Shown here: piece after piece, positions 1-8,722 of the stretch
Layout: every line of letters begins with the position of its first letter
Position numbering within the stretch: position 1 is the first letter of the stretch
NCBI GenBank assembly: GCA_902629955.1
Contig: CACOSS010000003.1
Span: forward strand, 1 to 64,000
Reading direction: 5' to 3'
Source: an uncultured Pelagibacteraceae bacterium
Lineage (GTDB): Bacteria > Pseudomonadota > Alphaproteobacteria > Pelagibacterales > Pelagibacteraceae
DNA: 64,000 nucleotides
Position numbers and translations under genes: made by a program
Notes under the pieces: generated by a model
What the model was told of the DNA's origin: nothing
Seen by the model: the letters and a program-made list of their open reading frames with translations, nothing else
The model's database searches: none

Positions 1-1303
1 AGACTATTTTTTCTCCATCGACCTCTAGTTTAGCTTTAGCTCTAGAAATAATTTTTTCTTGATCATCTTTTGTAACAGAGACGTCATATTCTTTAATTGA
101 AATATATCTTGGAATTTCACCCATAACTCGTCTAGCTAATAATTCAAATGATGCATCTGCTCCATCATAGCTATAACCAATAAACTCTCTATCTTTTACT
201 TCCTCTAAAAGTTTTTTGATTTTAACATCATTTTCCTCTACTTCGATTCCTATTGTTTTTAGTCTTGATAAAATATTTGATCTTCCTGATTGGTCTGAAA
301 CAACTATATTTCTTGTGTTACCAACTTCAGCAGGATTTATATGTTCATAAGTTTTTGGGTCTTTTTGAACTGCAGAAACATGTAAGCCTCCTTTATGTGA
401 AAACGCTGCTGCTCCGACATAAGGAAGATGTTTATTTGGTTTTCTATTTAGTATTTCATCAAGTAATCTAGAACATTGTGTTATGTTTTTAATATTTTTT
501 TCTTTAATATTTATTTCATATTTTTCTCTAAACTCTTTTTTAAGATGAAATGTTGGTATCAATGACATCAAATTTGCATTTCCACATCTTTCACCTAAGC
601 CATTAATGGTACCTTGTACCTGTCTAGCCCCAGATAGAACTGCTGCAATTGAATTTGCAACAGCATTTCCAGTATCGTTGTGAGCATGAATACCTATGTT
701 TTTTCCCGGTATATGTTTAGATACTTCTTTAACAATTTTGGTTACTTCGTGGGGTAAAGTTCCACCATTAGTGTCACATAAAACAACCCATTTTGCTCCA
801 TTTTCATAGGCTGCTTTTATACATTCTATTGCATATTTTGGATTTGATTTATAACCATCAAAAAAATGTTCAGCATCAAACATGAATTCTTTATTATTTT
901 TAACAAAGTGTTTTGTTGTCTCGCTAATATTTTCAAGGTTTTCCTCTTTTGAAATTCCAAGGGCTACATCAACATGAAAATCCCAAGCTTTTCCAACAAG
1001 ACAAACTGAACTTGTATTTGAATTTAAAATAGCTGACAATCCAGGATCATTTTCAGCACTTCTGCCTGTCTTTTTGGTCATACCAAATGCAGTAAAATTT
1101 GAGTTTTTTAGCTTAAGTTTTTTTTGAAAAAATTCTGTATCTATTGGATTTGCTCCTGGCCATCCACCCTCGATATAATCTACACCTAAATTATCTAGGG
1201 CATGTGCAATTTTGGTTTTTTCATCAAGAGAAAAGTGCACACCCTGCGTTTGAGCACCATCTCTTAAAGTTGTATCAAATATATACAGTTTTTCTTTATT
1301 CAT
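1..1303 (-). CDS. cimA: (R)-citramalate synthase, C-terminus cut by the window edge
   Basis: Not in the ORF track because it runs off the left edge; about 434 codons can be read from the ATG at 1303. The product would condense acetyl-CoA with pyruvate to citramalate, giving 2-oxobutyrate for isoleucine synthesis. The DRE-TIM metallolyase start FDTTLRDGAQTQGVHFS, a GERCGNANL segment and the HAHNDTGNA metal-binding motif are visible. The GAQT..VHFS start and the following linker/C-terminal region (HKGGLHVSAV) fit the CimA/LeuA-like branch, CimA type, rather than LeuA. The ATG overlaps the cysS TGA by 4 nt (ATGA), so translation is probably coupled. Isopropylmalate or homocitrate synthase is less likely. 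Confidence 0.88.
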   Translation of the reverse strand, partial: MNKEKLYIFDTTLRDGAQTQGVHFSLDEKTKIAHALDNLGVDYIEGGWPGANPIDTEFFQKKLKLKNSNFTAFGMTKKTGRSAENDPGLSAILNSNTSSVCLVGKAWDFHVDVALGISKEENLENISETTKHFVKNNKEFMFDAEHFFDGYKSNPKYAIECIKAAYENGAKWVVLCDTNGGTLPHEVTKIVKEVSKHIPGKNIGIHAHNDTGNAVANSIAAVLSGARQVQGTINGLGERCGNANLMSLIPTFHLKKEFREKYEINIKEKNIKNITQCSRLLDEILNRKPNKHLPYVGAAAFSHKGGLHVSAVQKDPKTYEHINPAEVGNTRNIVVSDQSGRSNILSRLKTIGIEVEENDVKIKKLLEEVKDREFIGYSYDGADASFELLARRVMGEIPRYISIKEYDVSVTKDDQEKIISRAKAKLEVDGEKIV

Positions 1304-2661
1304 TTAATTTTCCAAGTTGTTTTACCATCTTTATCTTCAATTAAAATACCTTTGTCTAAGAGCTCATTTCTAATTTTATCAGCTAATTCATAATTTTTTC
1401 TGTCTCTTGCTTTATTTCTTTCATCAATTTTGTTTAAAATTTCACTTTCAGAAAATTTTAAATTTTGTTTTTTAAAATTATCCCATTCCTCTTTTGATTG
1501 ACACAAAAGACCAATAAATTGACATGCTGTTGTAAATAATTCTTTATCTTCTAGTTGTCCATCTTTAGCTTTATCATAAAGTTTATGTAATATAGCAATA
1601 AAACCTGGAGTGTTTAAATCATCATATAAAGGATTTAAATCATCATCTTGTATCAATATTTTTTTGTTTACTGGTACATAGCAATTGTACCACTTGCTCA
1701 AAGTCTTTTGACATTCATCCATGAGTTTATCATTCCAATCTAGTGGTTGAGTGTAATGTGTGCTTATTAATGCTAATCTTAAAACCTGGCCATTATATTT
1801 TTTTTTAAAATCACCAATTTTAAGAATATTTCCCTGAGATTTTGCCATTTTTTCCTTAGACATAGTAATAAAATTATTATGTACCCAATAATTTGCAAAT
1901 TTTTTTGTTTTATTTGCACAAACAGATTGCGCAATTTCATTTTCGTGATGAGGAAATATCAAATCCCTTCCACCTCCGTGAATATCAAATGTATTACCTA
2001 GATATTTTTTTGACATAACTGAACACTCTAAGTGCCAACCAGGTCTTCCTTTGCCCCAAGGTGAAGCCCATGAAGGTTCATCATCATTTGAAGGTTTCCA
2101 TAAAACAAAATCCTCTGGATTTTCTTTTTTATCAGATAATTCTACTCTTGATCCTGCAATTAAATCATCAAGATTTTTATTTGAAAGTTTTCCATATTCT
2201 TTAAAATTTTTAACCTTAAAATAAACATGTTTATGACTTTCGTATGCAAAATTACTCTTAATTAATTCTTGTGTCATATTTATCATTAGCTCAATGTTAT
2301 CTGTTGCCTTAGGTTCGTGGGTAGGTATTTCACAATTTAAATAACTACAGTCATCATGAAATTTTTTAGTAATTTTTGATGTCAATTCAGTTATTGAAAT
2401 ATTTTTTTCCTTCGATGATTGAATTATTTTATCATCTATGTCTGTTATATTTCTAACATAAGTTACTGACTTATTTCCATATTTACATTTTAGAACTTTA
2501 AATAACAGATCAAAAACAACTAAAGGTCTTGCATTTCCAATGTGAGGGTCGTCATAAACAGTTGGTCCACAAACATACATTCCAACTTTTTTTGGATCTA
2601 GTGGTACTAATTTCTCTTTTTTTCCTCCAAGGCTATTTGATAAAAAAATATCTTTATTCAT
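1300..2661 (-). CDS. cysS: Cysteinyl-tRNA synthetase
   Basis: Charges tRNA-Cys with cysteine in the cytoplasm. It is 453 aa, close to the usual 460. The first zinc cysteine sits in YVCGPTVYD (about residue 31), followed by the class I signature HIGNARP (about 40-46). GWHLECSVMS and FPHHENEIAQS supply the other zinc ligands, and KMAKSQGN is the KMSKS-type loop. The C-terminal helical region with DRKNYELADKIRNEL is the tRNA-binding DALR-like end. It is followed by cimA with a 4-nt overlap and preceded by nadE 45 nt upstream on the same strand. Confidence 0.97.
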   Translation of the reverse strand: MNKDIFLSNSLGGKKEKLVPLDPKKVGMYVCGPTVYDDPHIGNARPLVVFDLLFKVLKCKYGNKSVTYVRNITDIDDKIIQSSKEKNISITELTSKITKKFHDDCSYLNCEIPTHEPKATDNIELMINMTQELIKSNFAYESHKHVYFKVKNFKEYGKLSNKNLDDLIAGSRVELSDKKENPEDFVLWKPSNDDEPSWASPWGKGRPGWHLECSVMSKKYLGNTFDIHGGGRDLIFPHHENEIAQSVCANKTKKFANYWVHNNFITMSKEKMAKSQGNILKIGDFKKKYNGQVLRLALISTHYTQPLDWNDKLMDECQKTLSKWYNCYVPVNKKILIQDDDLNPLYDDLNTPGFIAILHKLYDKAKDGQLEDKELFTTACQFIGLLCQSKEEWDNFKKQNLKFSESEILNKIDERNKARDRKNYELADKIRNELLDKGILIEDKDGKTTWKIK

Positions 2662-2706
2662 TATTCTAGGAATATACTTAAATATTAGATTTGTGAATCT
2701 AATTGA

Positions 2707-3444
2707 TTAGTTGGGAATCTTACATACTGGAATAGGTTCCATCTTATGCAAGTTAGCTTTTCTTATTTTTAAATATTTATCTCTATTTTTTGAACTTTCG
2801 TTAACCATAGCTTCTTCGAGCTCTTTGTAGGAAAGTCCTAATTGTCCTTCGTCAGTTCTGCCATCGTCCCACAGCCCGTCTGTAGGCGGTGCATCTATAA
2901 TTTCTTTTAATATTTTCAATTCTTTTCCAAGCTCCCAAACTTCAGTTTTATTACAATCTGCTATCGGCGATATATCAACTCCTCCATCTCCATATTTTGT
3001 ATAAAAACCAACACCGAAGTCTTCAACCTTGTTTCCTGTACCTACTACAATACCTTGGTTTGCTGCAGCTACTTGATATAAGGTAGTCATTCTTAATCTT
3101 GCTCTAGAGTTTGCCATGCCGTGCTCATTATCAAATTTCGTTAAAGAAGATTCAAAAGCTTGAAATAGGTTATCCAGTTCAATTGTATGCCCCACTACAT
3201 TAGAAAAATTTTTTTTTAACCATTCTTGATGCTTTAAGCTTAAATCGTGTTGTGTGCTTTTTTGTTTAATAGGCATCGACAAAACGATGGTTTTCATTCC
3301 TGTCATTGCACATAATGTGCTCGATACAGATGAGTCTATACCACCAGAAATCCCAATGACTAAAGATTTTGCTTTATTAGGCATAGAGTCTACGTATTTC
3401 TCTATCCAGCTTTTAATAAAATTAACTTTTTTTGTTATGTCCAT
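2707..3444 (-). CDS. nadE: NAD+ synthetase, ammonia-dependent type
   Basis: Amidates nicotinic acid adenine dinucleotide to NAD+ in the last step of NAD synthesis. At 245 aa it consists of the ATP-pyrophosphatase domain only; no N-terminal nitrilase (glutaminase) domain is present, so it should use free ammonia or another ammonia donor. The PP-loop SGGIDSS lies at about residues 33-39, and the family motifs GTGNKVEDFGVGFYTKYGDG and DISPIADCNKTEVW follow. The reading frame ends in KIPN 45 nt before cysS. The plus-strand ORF 3254-3460 is its shadow. Confidence 0.95.
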   Translation of the reverse strand: MDITKKVNFIKSWIEKYVDSMPNKAKSLVIGISGGIDSSVSSTLCAMTGMKTIVLSMPIKQKSTQHDLSLKHQEWLKKNFSNVVGHTIELDNLFQAFESSLTKFDNEHGMANSRARLRMTTLYQVAAANQGIVVGTGNKVEDFGVGFYTKYGDGGVDISPIADCNKTEVWELGKELKILKEIIDAPPTDGLWDDGRTDEGQLGLSYKELEEAMVNESSKNRDKYLKIRKANLHKMEPIPVCKIPN

Positions 3445-3482
3445 AATTATAATATATTGAGTCGCCTTGATTATTAAAGGGA

Positions 3483-4868
3483 CTAAGATGCCGCTTTAAT
3501 AATATTTTTTGCGTAATTAGAGTTCTTTTTTATTTCATCAGAAATTAAAAAAGCCAACTCAATAGATTGATCTGCATTTAATCTTGGGTCACAATGAGTG
3601 TGATATCTACTAGAAAGATCTTGATCAGAGATATTTTTTGCGCCCCCTGTACACTCTGTCACATTCTGACCTGTCATTTCAATATGCAGACCTCCTGCAT
3701 AAGAACTTTCACTTTGATGCACTTGAAACACATTTTTTACCTCTTTTAAAACATTGTTGAAAGGTCTAGTTTTAAAACCTGTAGAAGAAGCTAAAGTATT
3801 ACCATGCATTGGATCACAAGACCAAATCACGTTTAAACCTTCTTTTTTAATTCCTCTTATTAGTTTTGGTAAAAATTTCTCAACTTTGTCGTGTCCAAAT
3901 CTAGATATCAGAGTAATTTTACCTTTTTCATTTTCAGGATTTATAAGTTCGCAAATTTTGGCTATCTCTTCTGGTTTTGAAGTTGGTCCGCATTTAATTC
4001 CTATAGGATTTTCAATTCCTCTACAGAATTCAACATGACCCCCATCAATCTGTCTTGTTCTGTCACCAATCCAAACAAAGTGCGCGGAAGTATCGTGATA
4101 CTGTCCAGAAGTTGAGTCTATTCTAGTCATTGCTTCTTCGAATGGTAATAATAGAGCTTCATGTGATGTCCAGAAGTTTACGGTTTTTAATCTTCTGTTA
4201 AATTCAGCATTTATTCCACAAGCATCCATAAAAGCTAAAGCGTCTGCAATTTTATCTTCAAGCTCTTTAAATTTTTTTGCTTGGGGACTTTTTTTAATAT
4301 AACCAAGGTTCCATAAATGAACCTTTTTTAAGTCAGCAAATCCACCATGACAGAAAGCTCTTATTAAGTTTAATGTTGATGCAGATTGCGAGTACGCTTT
4401 AAATAATCTTTTTGGATCAGGTCTTCTTGCTTTTTCTGTAAATTCGATTGCGTTTATATTGTCTCCTAAATAACTCGGTAATTCTTTATCTCCTTGTTTT
4501 TCAGTTGGAGCACTTCTTGGTTTGGAAAATTGACCTGCAATTCTACCTAGTTTCACAACCGGTAGTGATGCTGAATAAGTTAATACAAGAGACATTTGTA
4601 AAAAAACTTTAAAATAATCTCTTATGTTGTCTGGATTAAATTCAGCAAAACTTTCTGCACAATCGCCTCCTTGGAGTAAAAAAGCTTTACCATCGACAAC
4701 TTCAGCAAGTTGTCTTTTTAAATGCGTAGTTTCACCAGCAAAAACTAGAGGTGGAAAAGTTTTAAGTTTATTTAAAACTATATTTAATTCCTTTTCATCC
4801 TCATACTTGGGGATGTGTTTTACTGGATACTTTCTCCAACTATTTATGTTCCATTTTTTCATATTCAA
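3483..4868 (-). CDS. aroF: 3-deoxy-7-phosphoheptulonate synthase, class II
   Basis: Condenses phosphoenolpyruvate with erythrose 4-phosphate, the first step of aromatic amino acid synthesis. The protein is 461 aa and of the plant/actinobacterial class II type, shown by LLQGGDCAESFAEF (about 64-77), DPKRLFKAYSQSASTLNLIR, FWTSHEALLLP, WSCDPMHGNT and ECTGGAKNIS. The ORF track begins at MNMKKW; a second ATG two codons later is an equally good start. The gene symbol varies (aroF/aroG/aroAII). It lies between glmS and nadE on the same strand with short spacers, so it may be cotranscribed. Confidence 0.94.
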   Translation of the reverse strand: MNMKKWNINSWRKYPVKHIPKYEDEKELNIVLNKLKTFPPLVFAGETTHLKRQLAEVVDGKAFLLQGGDCAESFAEFNPDNIRDYFKVFLQMSLVLTYSASLPVVKLGRIAGQFSKPRSAPTEKQGDKELPSYLGDNINAIEFTEKARRPDPKRLFKAYSQSASTLNLIRAFCHGGFADLKKVHLWNLGYIKKSPQAKKFKELEDKIADALAFMDACGINAEFNRRLKTVNFWTSHEALLLPFEEAMTRIDSTSGQYHDTSAHFVWIGDRTRQIDGGHVEFCRGIENPIGIKCGPTSKPEEIAKICELINPENEKGKITLISRFGHDKVEKFLPKLIRGIKKEGLNVIWSCDPMHGNTLASSTGFKTRPFNNVLKEVKNVFQVHQSESSYAGGLHIEMTGQNVTECTGGAKNISDQDLSSRYHTHCDPRLNADQSIELAFLISDEIKKNSNYAKNIIKAAS

Positions 4869-4897
4869 CCTAAGAGTGTTGTAACAGAGTTTATTAT

Positions 4898-6718
4898 TTA
4901 TTCAACTGTCACCGATTTAGCTAAATTTCTTGGTTTATCTATATCATAGCCTTTTTTAAGGGCGGTATAATATGCAAGCTTTTGTAAAGGTATTGTAACT
5001 AAGAAAGGATACAAATCATTTTCTATATTTTCAATTTCTATTTTTTGCCAGATATTTTCATAAACTACTTCATCATCCTCCTTGTTGGTAATCAATAAAA
5101 CTTTAGCACCTCTTGCAATAACTTCTTGCATATTTGAAATAGTTTTTTTGTAATGTTCGTCTCTTGGAGCTATAACAACAACTGGCATTCCATCTTCAAT
5201 TAATGCAAGTGGACCATGTTTCATTTCCCCAGCTGGATAACCTTCGGCATGAATGTAAGCTAATTCTTTTAACTTTAAAGCTCCTTCAAGCGCAATTGGA
5301 TATGAGTATCCTCTTCCTAAAAACATTGAACCTTTTGCATTAGCAAAAGTATTACAAATTAATTGTATTTTATTTTCTGCTGATATTGTTTTATCAACTA
5401 AACCAGACAATAATTTTAGGTTTTCGATTTTTTTAGTATATTTATTTTTATTAATATCACCTCTAAAAAACGAAATTTTTGTGCATAGAAGATATATTAC
5501 TAACATTTGACCTAAAAATGCTTTTGTCGAAGCAACACCAATTTCTGGCCCACAATGTATTGGTAAAACGAATTTAGAGTTCCTTGCAATAGAACTTTCT
5601 ACAACATTTACAATACTGCATGTTTTCATGTTATTTTTATTACATAAATCTAAAGCTGCATAAGTATCAGCAGTTTCGCCTGACTGAGAAACAAAAATAT
5701 ACAAACAATCTTCATGGAACTTATTTTTTCTATATCTAAACTCAGAAGCTATATCTACTTGAACATCTAAATCAGTCAATTGTTCAAACCAGTATTTTCC
5801 AATTAAGCATGAGTGGAAAGCAGTTCCACAACCAATAAGTTTTATTGATTTTAATTCGTCTTTTTTCCATGGAAAATTGTGCAGATTTATTTCATTATTT
5901 ATTTTATCAATATATTCATTAATACAATTTTTAATGGTTAATGATTGTTCATCAATCTCTTTAGCCATGAAATGTTTATAATCACCTTTTTCATAGTTTT
6001 GATCGCCTGATGATAGTTCTAATATTTTTTTATTAACTTTTTTTCCTTTAGAGTCAAAAAAGTCTATTTGTTTTTTTTTGATTACACAAAATTCTCCATC
6101 ATTTAAATAAGTGATTTTATTTGTCATTGATTTTAAAGCATAGGAATCTGATCCTAAATAATTTTCATTTGGACCATAACCTACAGCTAGTGGAGATCCT
6201 CTTCTCGCACCAACAATAAGATCAGGCATATCTTTAAAAATAATGCCTAAAGCAAAACTACCCTCAAGATTATTAAGAGTTTTTATAATTGCTTCATTTA
6301 ATTCATTTTTTTTTAAATACTCTGTAAGAAGATGAACTATTACTTCAGTATCTGTTTGGGATTTAAAATTATGACCTTTGTTAATTAATTGTTTTTTAAG
6401 AACTGTTGAATTTTCTATTATACCATTGTGAACCACTGAAATACTTTCTGTTGAATGAGGGTGTGCATTTACAGTGCTTGGTATACCATGAGTAGCCCAT
6501 CTCACATGACCAATTCCAACATTTCCTAATAAGTTAATTTGAGAAATATTTTTTTCCAAAACATCAACTCTTCCTTGACATTTAACTTCATTAATTAAAC
6601 CCTCGTTTATTGTAGCTATACCAGCAGAGTCATATCCTCTGTATTCAAGCTTTTTTAAAGAGTTTAGTATAGTGGAAGAGACAGGTTTGCTGCTAGTAAT
6701 TCCAATTATTCCGCACAT
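4898..6718 (-). CDS. glmS: Glutamine--fructose-6-phosphate aminotransferase (isomerizing)
   Basis: Makes glucosamine 6-phosphate from fructose 6-phosphate and glutamine, the entry to peptidoglycan and LPS amino sugars. It is full length at 606 aa. The N-terminal nucleophile cysteine is residue 2 (MCGIIGITS), and the glutaminase domain shows GHVRWATHG and SQTDTEVIVH. Two SIS domains follow (VSQSGETADT, GVASTKAFLGQ, LGRGYSYPIALEGALKLKE), and the C-terminus ends in the typical KSVTVE. Its ATG shares one base with the stop codon of the upstream glmU-like gene (TAATG), which links both steps of UDP-GlcNAc synthesis. No glmS ribozyme is possible in so small a space. Confidence 0.97.
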   Translation of the reverse strand: MCGIIGITSSKPVSSTILNSLKKLEYRGYDSAGIATINEGLINEVKCQGRVDVLEKNISQINLLGNVGIGHVRWATHGIPSTVNAHPHSTESISVVHNGIIENSTVLKKQLINKGHNFKSQTDTEVIVHLLTEYLKKNELNEAIIKTLNNLEGSFALGIIFKDMPDLIVGARRGSPLAVGYGPNENYLGSDSYALKSMTNKITYLNDGEFCVIKKKQIDFFDSKGKKVNKKILELSSGDQNYEKGDYKHFMAKEIDEQSLTIKNCINEYIDKINNEINLHNFPWKKDELKSIKLIGCGTAFHSCLIGKYWFEQLTDLDVQVDIASEFRYRKNKFHEDCLYIFVSQSGETADTYAALDLCNKNNMKTCSIVNVVESSIARNSKFVLPIHCGPEIGVASTKAFLGQMLVIYLLCTKISFFRGDINKNKYTKKIENLKLLSGLVDKTISAENKIQLICNTFANAKGSMFLGRGYSYPIALEGALKLKELAYIHAEGYPAGEMKHGPLALIEDGMPVVVIAPRDEHYKKTISNMQEVIARGAKVLLITNKEDDEVVYENIWQKIEIENIENDLYPFLVTIPLQKLAYYTALKKGYDIDKPRNLAKSVTVE

Positions 6719-7332
6719 TATTTTTTCTTTCTTTTGTAATTTTTTTTTTCTATTTGATTAGATCTTGTCAAAGCCAAACTATTTTTATTTACATTTTTAG
6801 TAATTACAGATCCTGCACCTATCACTGCATTCTTTCTAATTCTTATAGGTGCTACAAGAGAAGTATTCGATCCAATAAATACATTATCTTCAATAATGGT
6901 TTTGTTTTTATTCACGCCATCATAATTGCATGTAATAGTGCCTGCTCCAACATTTGTAAATTTGCCAACTATGCTATCTCCAACATAAGAAAGATGATTT
7001 ACTTTTGAGTTTTTTTTAATTGTGCTTTTTTTTATTTCTACAAAATTTCCAACTTTAGAATTTTTTTCTAGTTTAGTACCTGGTCGTAATCTAGCAAAAG
7101 GTCCTATAGTACAATTTTGTTCTATCTCAACACCTTCGATATGTGAGAAAGCCAAAACTGTTACATTATTTTTAATTTTTACTTTTTTTCCAAAAACTAC
7201 ATACGGTTCTATGATTACATTTTTACCAATTTTAGTATCTTTTGAAAAAAATACAGTTTCTGGAGCAATCATTTTAACTCCTTGTTTGATAAATTTTTCT
7301 CTTAATTTAATGTTTAAATTAATTTGTCTCAT
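6718..7332 (-). CDS. glmU: GlmU-like glucosamine-1-phosphate acetyltransferase without the uridylyltransferase domain
   Basis: The 204-aa protein corresponds only to the C-terminal half of bifunctional GlmU, a left-handed parallel beta-helix of hexapeptide repeats. It carries GlmU-specific segments: APETVFFSKDTKIGKN, EPYVVFGK, GPFARLRPGT, VGNFVEIKKS, NHLSYVGDS (catalytic histidine), GAGTITCNYDG and FIGSNTSLVAPI. The N-terminal nucleotidyltransferase with its LAAGKGTRM motif (about 230 aa) is missing, and there is no room for it upstream, where gph starts 70 bp away on the other strand. The likely role is acetylation of GlcN-1-P. The uridylyltransferase must be encoded elsewhere or be supplied by another enzyme. 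Confidence 0.85.
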   Translation of the reverse strand: MRQINLNIKLREKFIKQGVKMIAPETVFFSKDTKIGKNVIIEPYVVFGKKVKIKNNVTVLAFSHIEGVEIEQNCTIGPFARLRPGTKLEKNSKVGNFVEIKKSTIKKNSKVNHLSYVGDSIVGKFTNVGAGTITCNYDGVNKNKTIIEDNVFIGSNTSLVAPIRIRKNAVIGAGSVITKNVNKNSLALTRSNQIEKKNYKRKKK

Positions 7333-7402
7333 TCAGTTTTTTCTTATATTTAAGTATGTATGATGTTTAATTCACAAATTATTTCTTAATAATACTTTTT
7401 AA

Positions 7403-8092
7403 ATGAGTCAAAAATATACAATTTTATTTGATCTAGATGGTACATTAGTTGATACAGCTCCCGATTTAATGGCAGCACACAATCATGTAATGAAAAAGTT
7501 TGGCTATAGCACAAAAAGTGTAGATGAAATTAGAAATTTAGTTGGTAAAGGAGCTGCTGTTTTAATTGGAAGATCAATTTGGGGAGCTGCAAAAAAGGAA
7601 TTTTCTAAAATAACAGATGAAAAGATTAAAAATGAAATGGTAAAAGAATTTATAGATTTTTACGGAAAAAATTTAGTAATTCAGAGTAAATTGATAAAAG
7701 GTGTTAAAGAATTTTTAGATTGGGCAAAATCAAATAATATATCAATGGCTGTATGTACTAATAAACAAGAACATTTAGCAATTGAGCTATTAAAAAAAAT
7801 TAATATTTACGATTATTTTGAGTATGTAGCTGGCGGTAACACATTTGATTACTGTAAACCTGATCCTAGGCACTTAACTAGCATAGTTGAGATAATTGAT
7901 GGAAAAATTGACAAGTGTTTAATGTTTGGTGATAGCGAAAATGATGCAGATGCAGCTAAAGCTGCAAATATTCCAATGATACTTTTAGAGGATGGTTATA
8001 CTGATAAAAAAATAGAACAAATTTATCATGATCATCTAATTAAAGATTTTGTAAATGTAGACAAAATTGTCTCCAAATATTTAAATGTTTGA
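7403..8092 (+). CDS. gph: Phosphoglycolate phosphatase-like HAD hydrolase
   Basis: HAD-superfamily phosphatase of 229 aa, close to the usual Gph length. Motif I is FDLDGTLVDTAPDLMAAHN with nucleophile Asp10, motif II is in VCTNKQ, motif III is the lysine in YCKPDPRH, and motif IV is GDSENDADAAKAANIP. The probable substrate is 2-phosphoglycolate from DNA 3' end repair, but the family also contains related small-metabolite phosphatases. The stop codon overlaps the next gene (LysE family) by 8 nt. Confidence 0.82.
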   Translation: MSQKYTILFDLDGTLVDTAPDLMAAHNHVMKKFGYSTKSVDEIRNLVGKGAAVLIGRSIWGAAKKEFSKITDEKIKNEMVKEFIDFYGKNLVIQSKLIKGVKEFLDWAKSNNISMAVCTNKQEHLAIELLKKINIYDYFEYVAGGNTFDYCKPDPRHLTSIVEIIDGKIDKCLMFGDSENDADAAKAANIPMILLEDGYTDKKIEQIYHDHLIKDFVNVDKIVSKYLNV

Positions 8093-8684
8093 TAATAATT
8101 TAGTTTTTGCACTAATAAGTTTTTATTTTGTAATGTATGTAACTCCAGGTCCAAATAATGCTATGGTTCTTGCGTCTGGATTGAAATTTGGTTTTTTAAA
8201 AAGTATTCCTCATATGACTGGTATTACTGTTGGTCATGTGACTCAATTAGTTTTGGTATGTCTTGGACTTGGAAAAATTTTTCAAATATTTCCAGAATTA
8301 CAAAATATACTTAAAATTTTATGTGCAATGTATCTAGTTTATCTTGGATATAAGATAATCGGGTCATTCAGTAAAATTAAAGACGACGGTTCACGACCTT
8401 TAAAGTTTTATGAAGCTGCTCTATTTCAAATAGTTAACCCAAAGGCATGGACTATATCTAGTATGGCTGCATCAGGTTTTTTACCAAAAGACGGGAATTT
8501 ATTTTTCTCAATAATTTTTATTTCATTTGTTGCTCTGATAATTTGTCCAATTTCGATTTCGCCTTGGGCAGCTTTTGGATCTGGTATTAAAAATTTGGTA
8601 AAGAACAATAAAATAAAAGTAATTATAGAGTTTTTTTTAGCATTTTTACTTTTAATAACTGCCATTTTGATTGTAATTGAGTAA
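8085..8684 (+). CDS. LysE/RhtB family amino acid exporter
   Basis: A 199-aa inner-membrane protein with about six hydrophobic segments. The N-terminal signature YVTPGPNNAMVLASGLKFG, followed by PHMTGITVGH, is diagnostic of the LysE/RhtB/CadD superfamily, which exports amino acids or their analogues. NPKAWTISSMAASGF is the second conserved segment. The substrate cannot be told from sequence. The start overlaps gph by 8 nt, so the two genes are probably translationally coupled. The minus-strand ORF 8426-8734 is a shadow. Confidence 0.88.
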   Translation: MFDNNLVFALISFYFVMYVTPGPNNAMVLASGLKFGFLKSIPHMTGITVGHVTQLVLVCLGLGKIFQIFPELQNILKILCAMYLVYLGYKIIGSFSKIKDDGSRPLKFYEAALFQIVNPKAWTISSMAASGFLPKDGNLFFSIIFISFVALIICPISISPWAAFGSGIKNLVKNNKIKVIIEFFLAFLLLITAILIVIE

Positions 8685-8722
8685 TAAGTCATTATTACTG
8701 TATTAAAATTTAAGGAGTTAAT

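Noticed and set aside
253-471. Plus-strand ORF of 72 aa
   Set aside because: Antisense shadow of the citramalate synthase gene, which reads as a continuous conserved protein on the minus strand.
4898-6718. Possible glmS ribozyme or riboswitch upstream of glmS
   Set aside because: The glmS ATG overlaps the upstream stop codon, so there is no leader to hold one.
6754-7363. Two plus-strand ORFs (84 and 113 aa)
   Set aside because: Both lie opposite the GlmU acetyltransferase gene and show only the periodic composition expected from an antisense hexapeptide repeat.
8681-8698. Hairpin GTAATAA/TTATTAC after the LysE-type gene
   Set aside because: Seven A-T-rich pairs with no U-run; too weak for a terminator and overlapping the stop codon.
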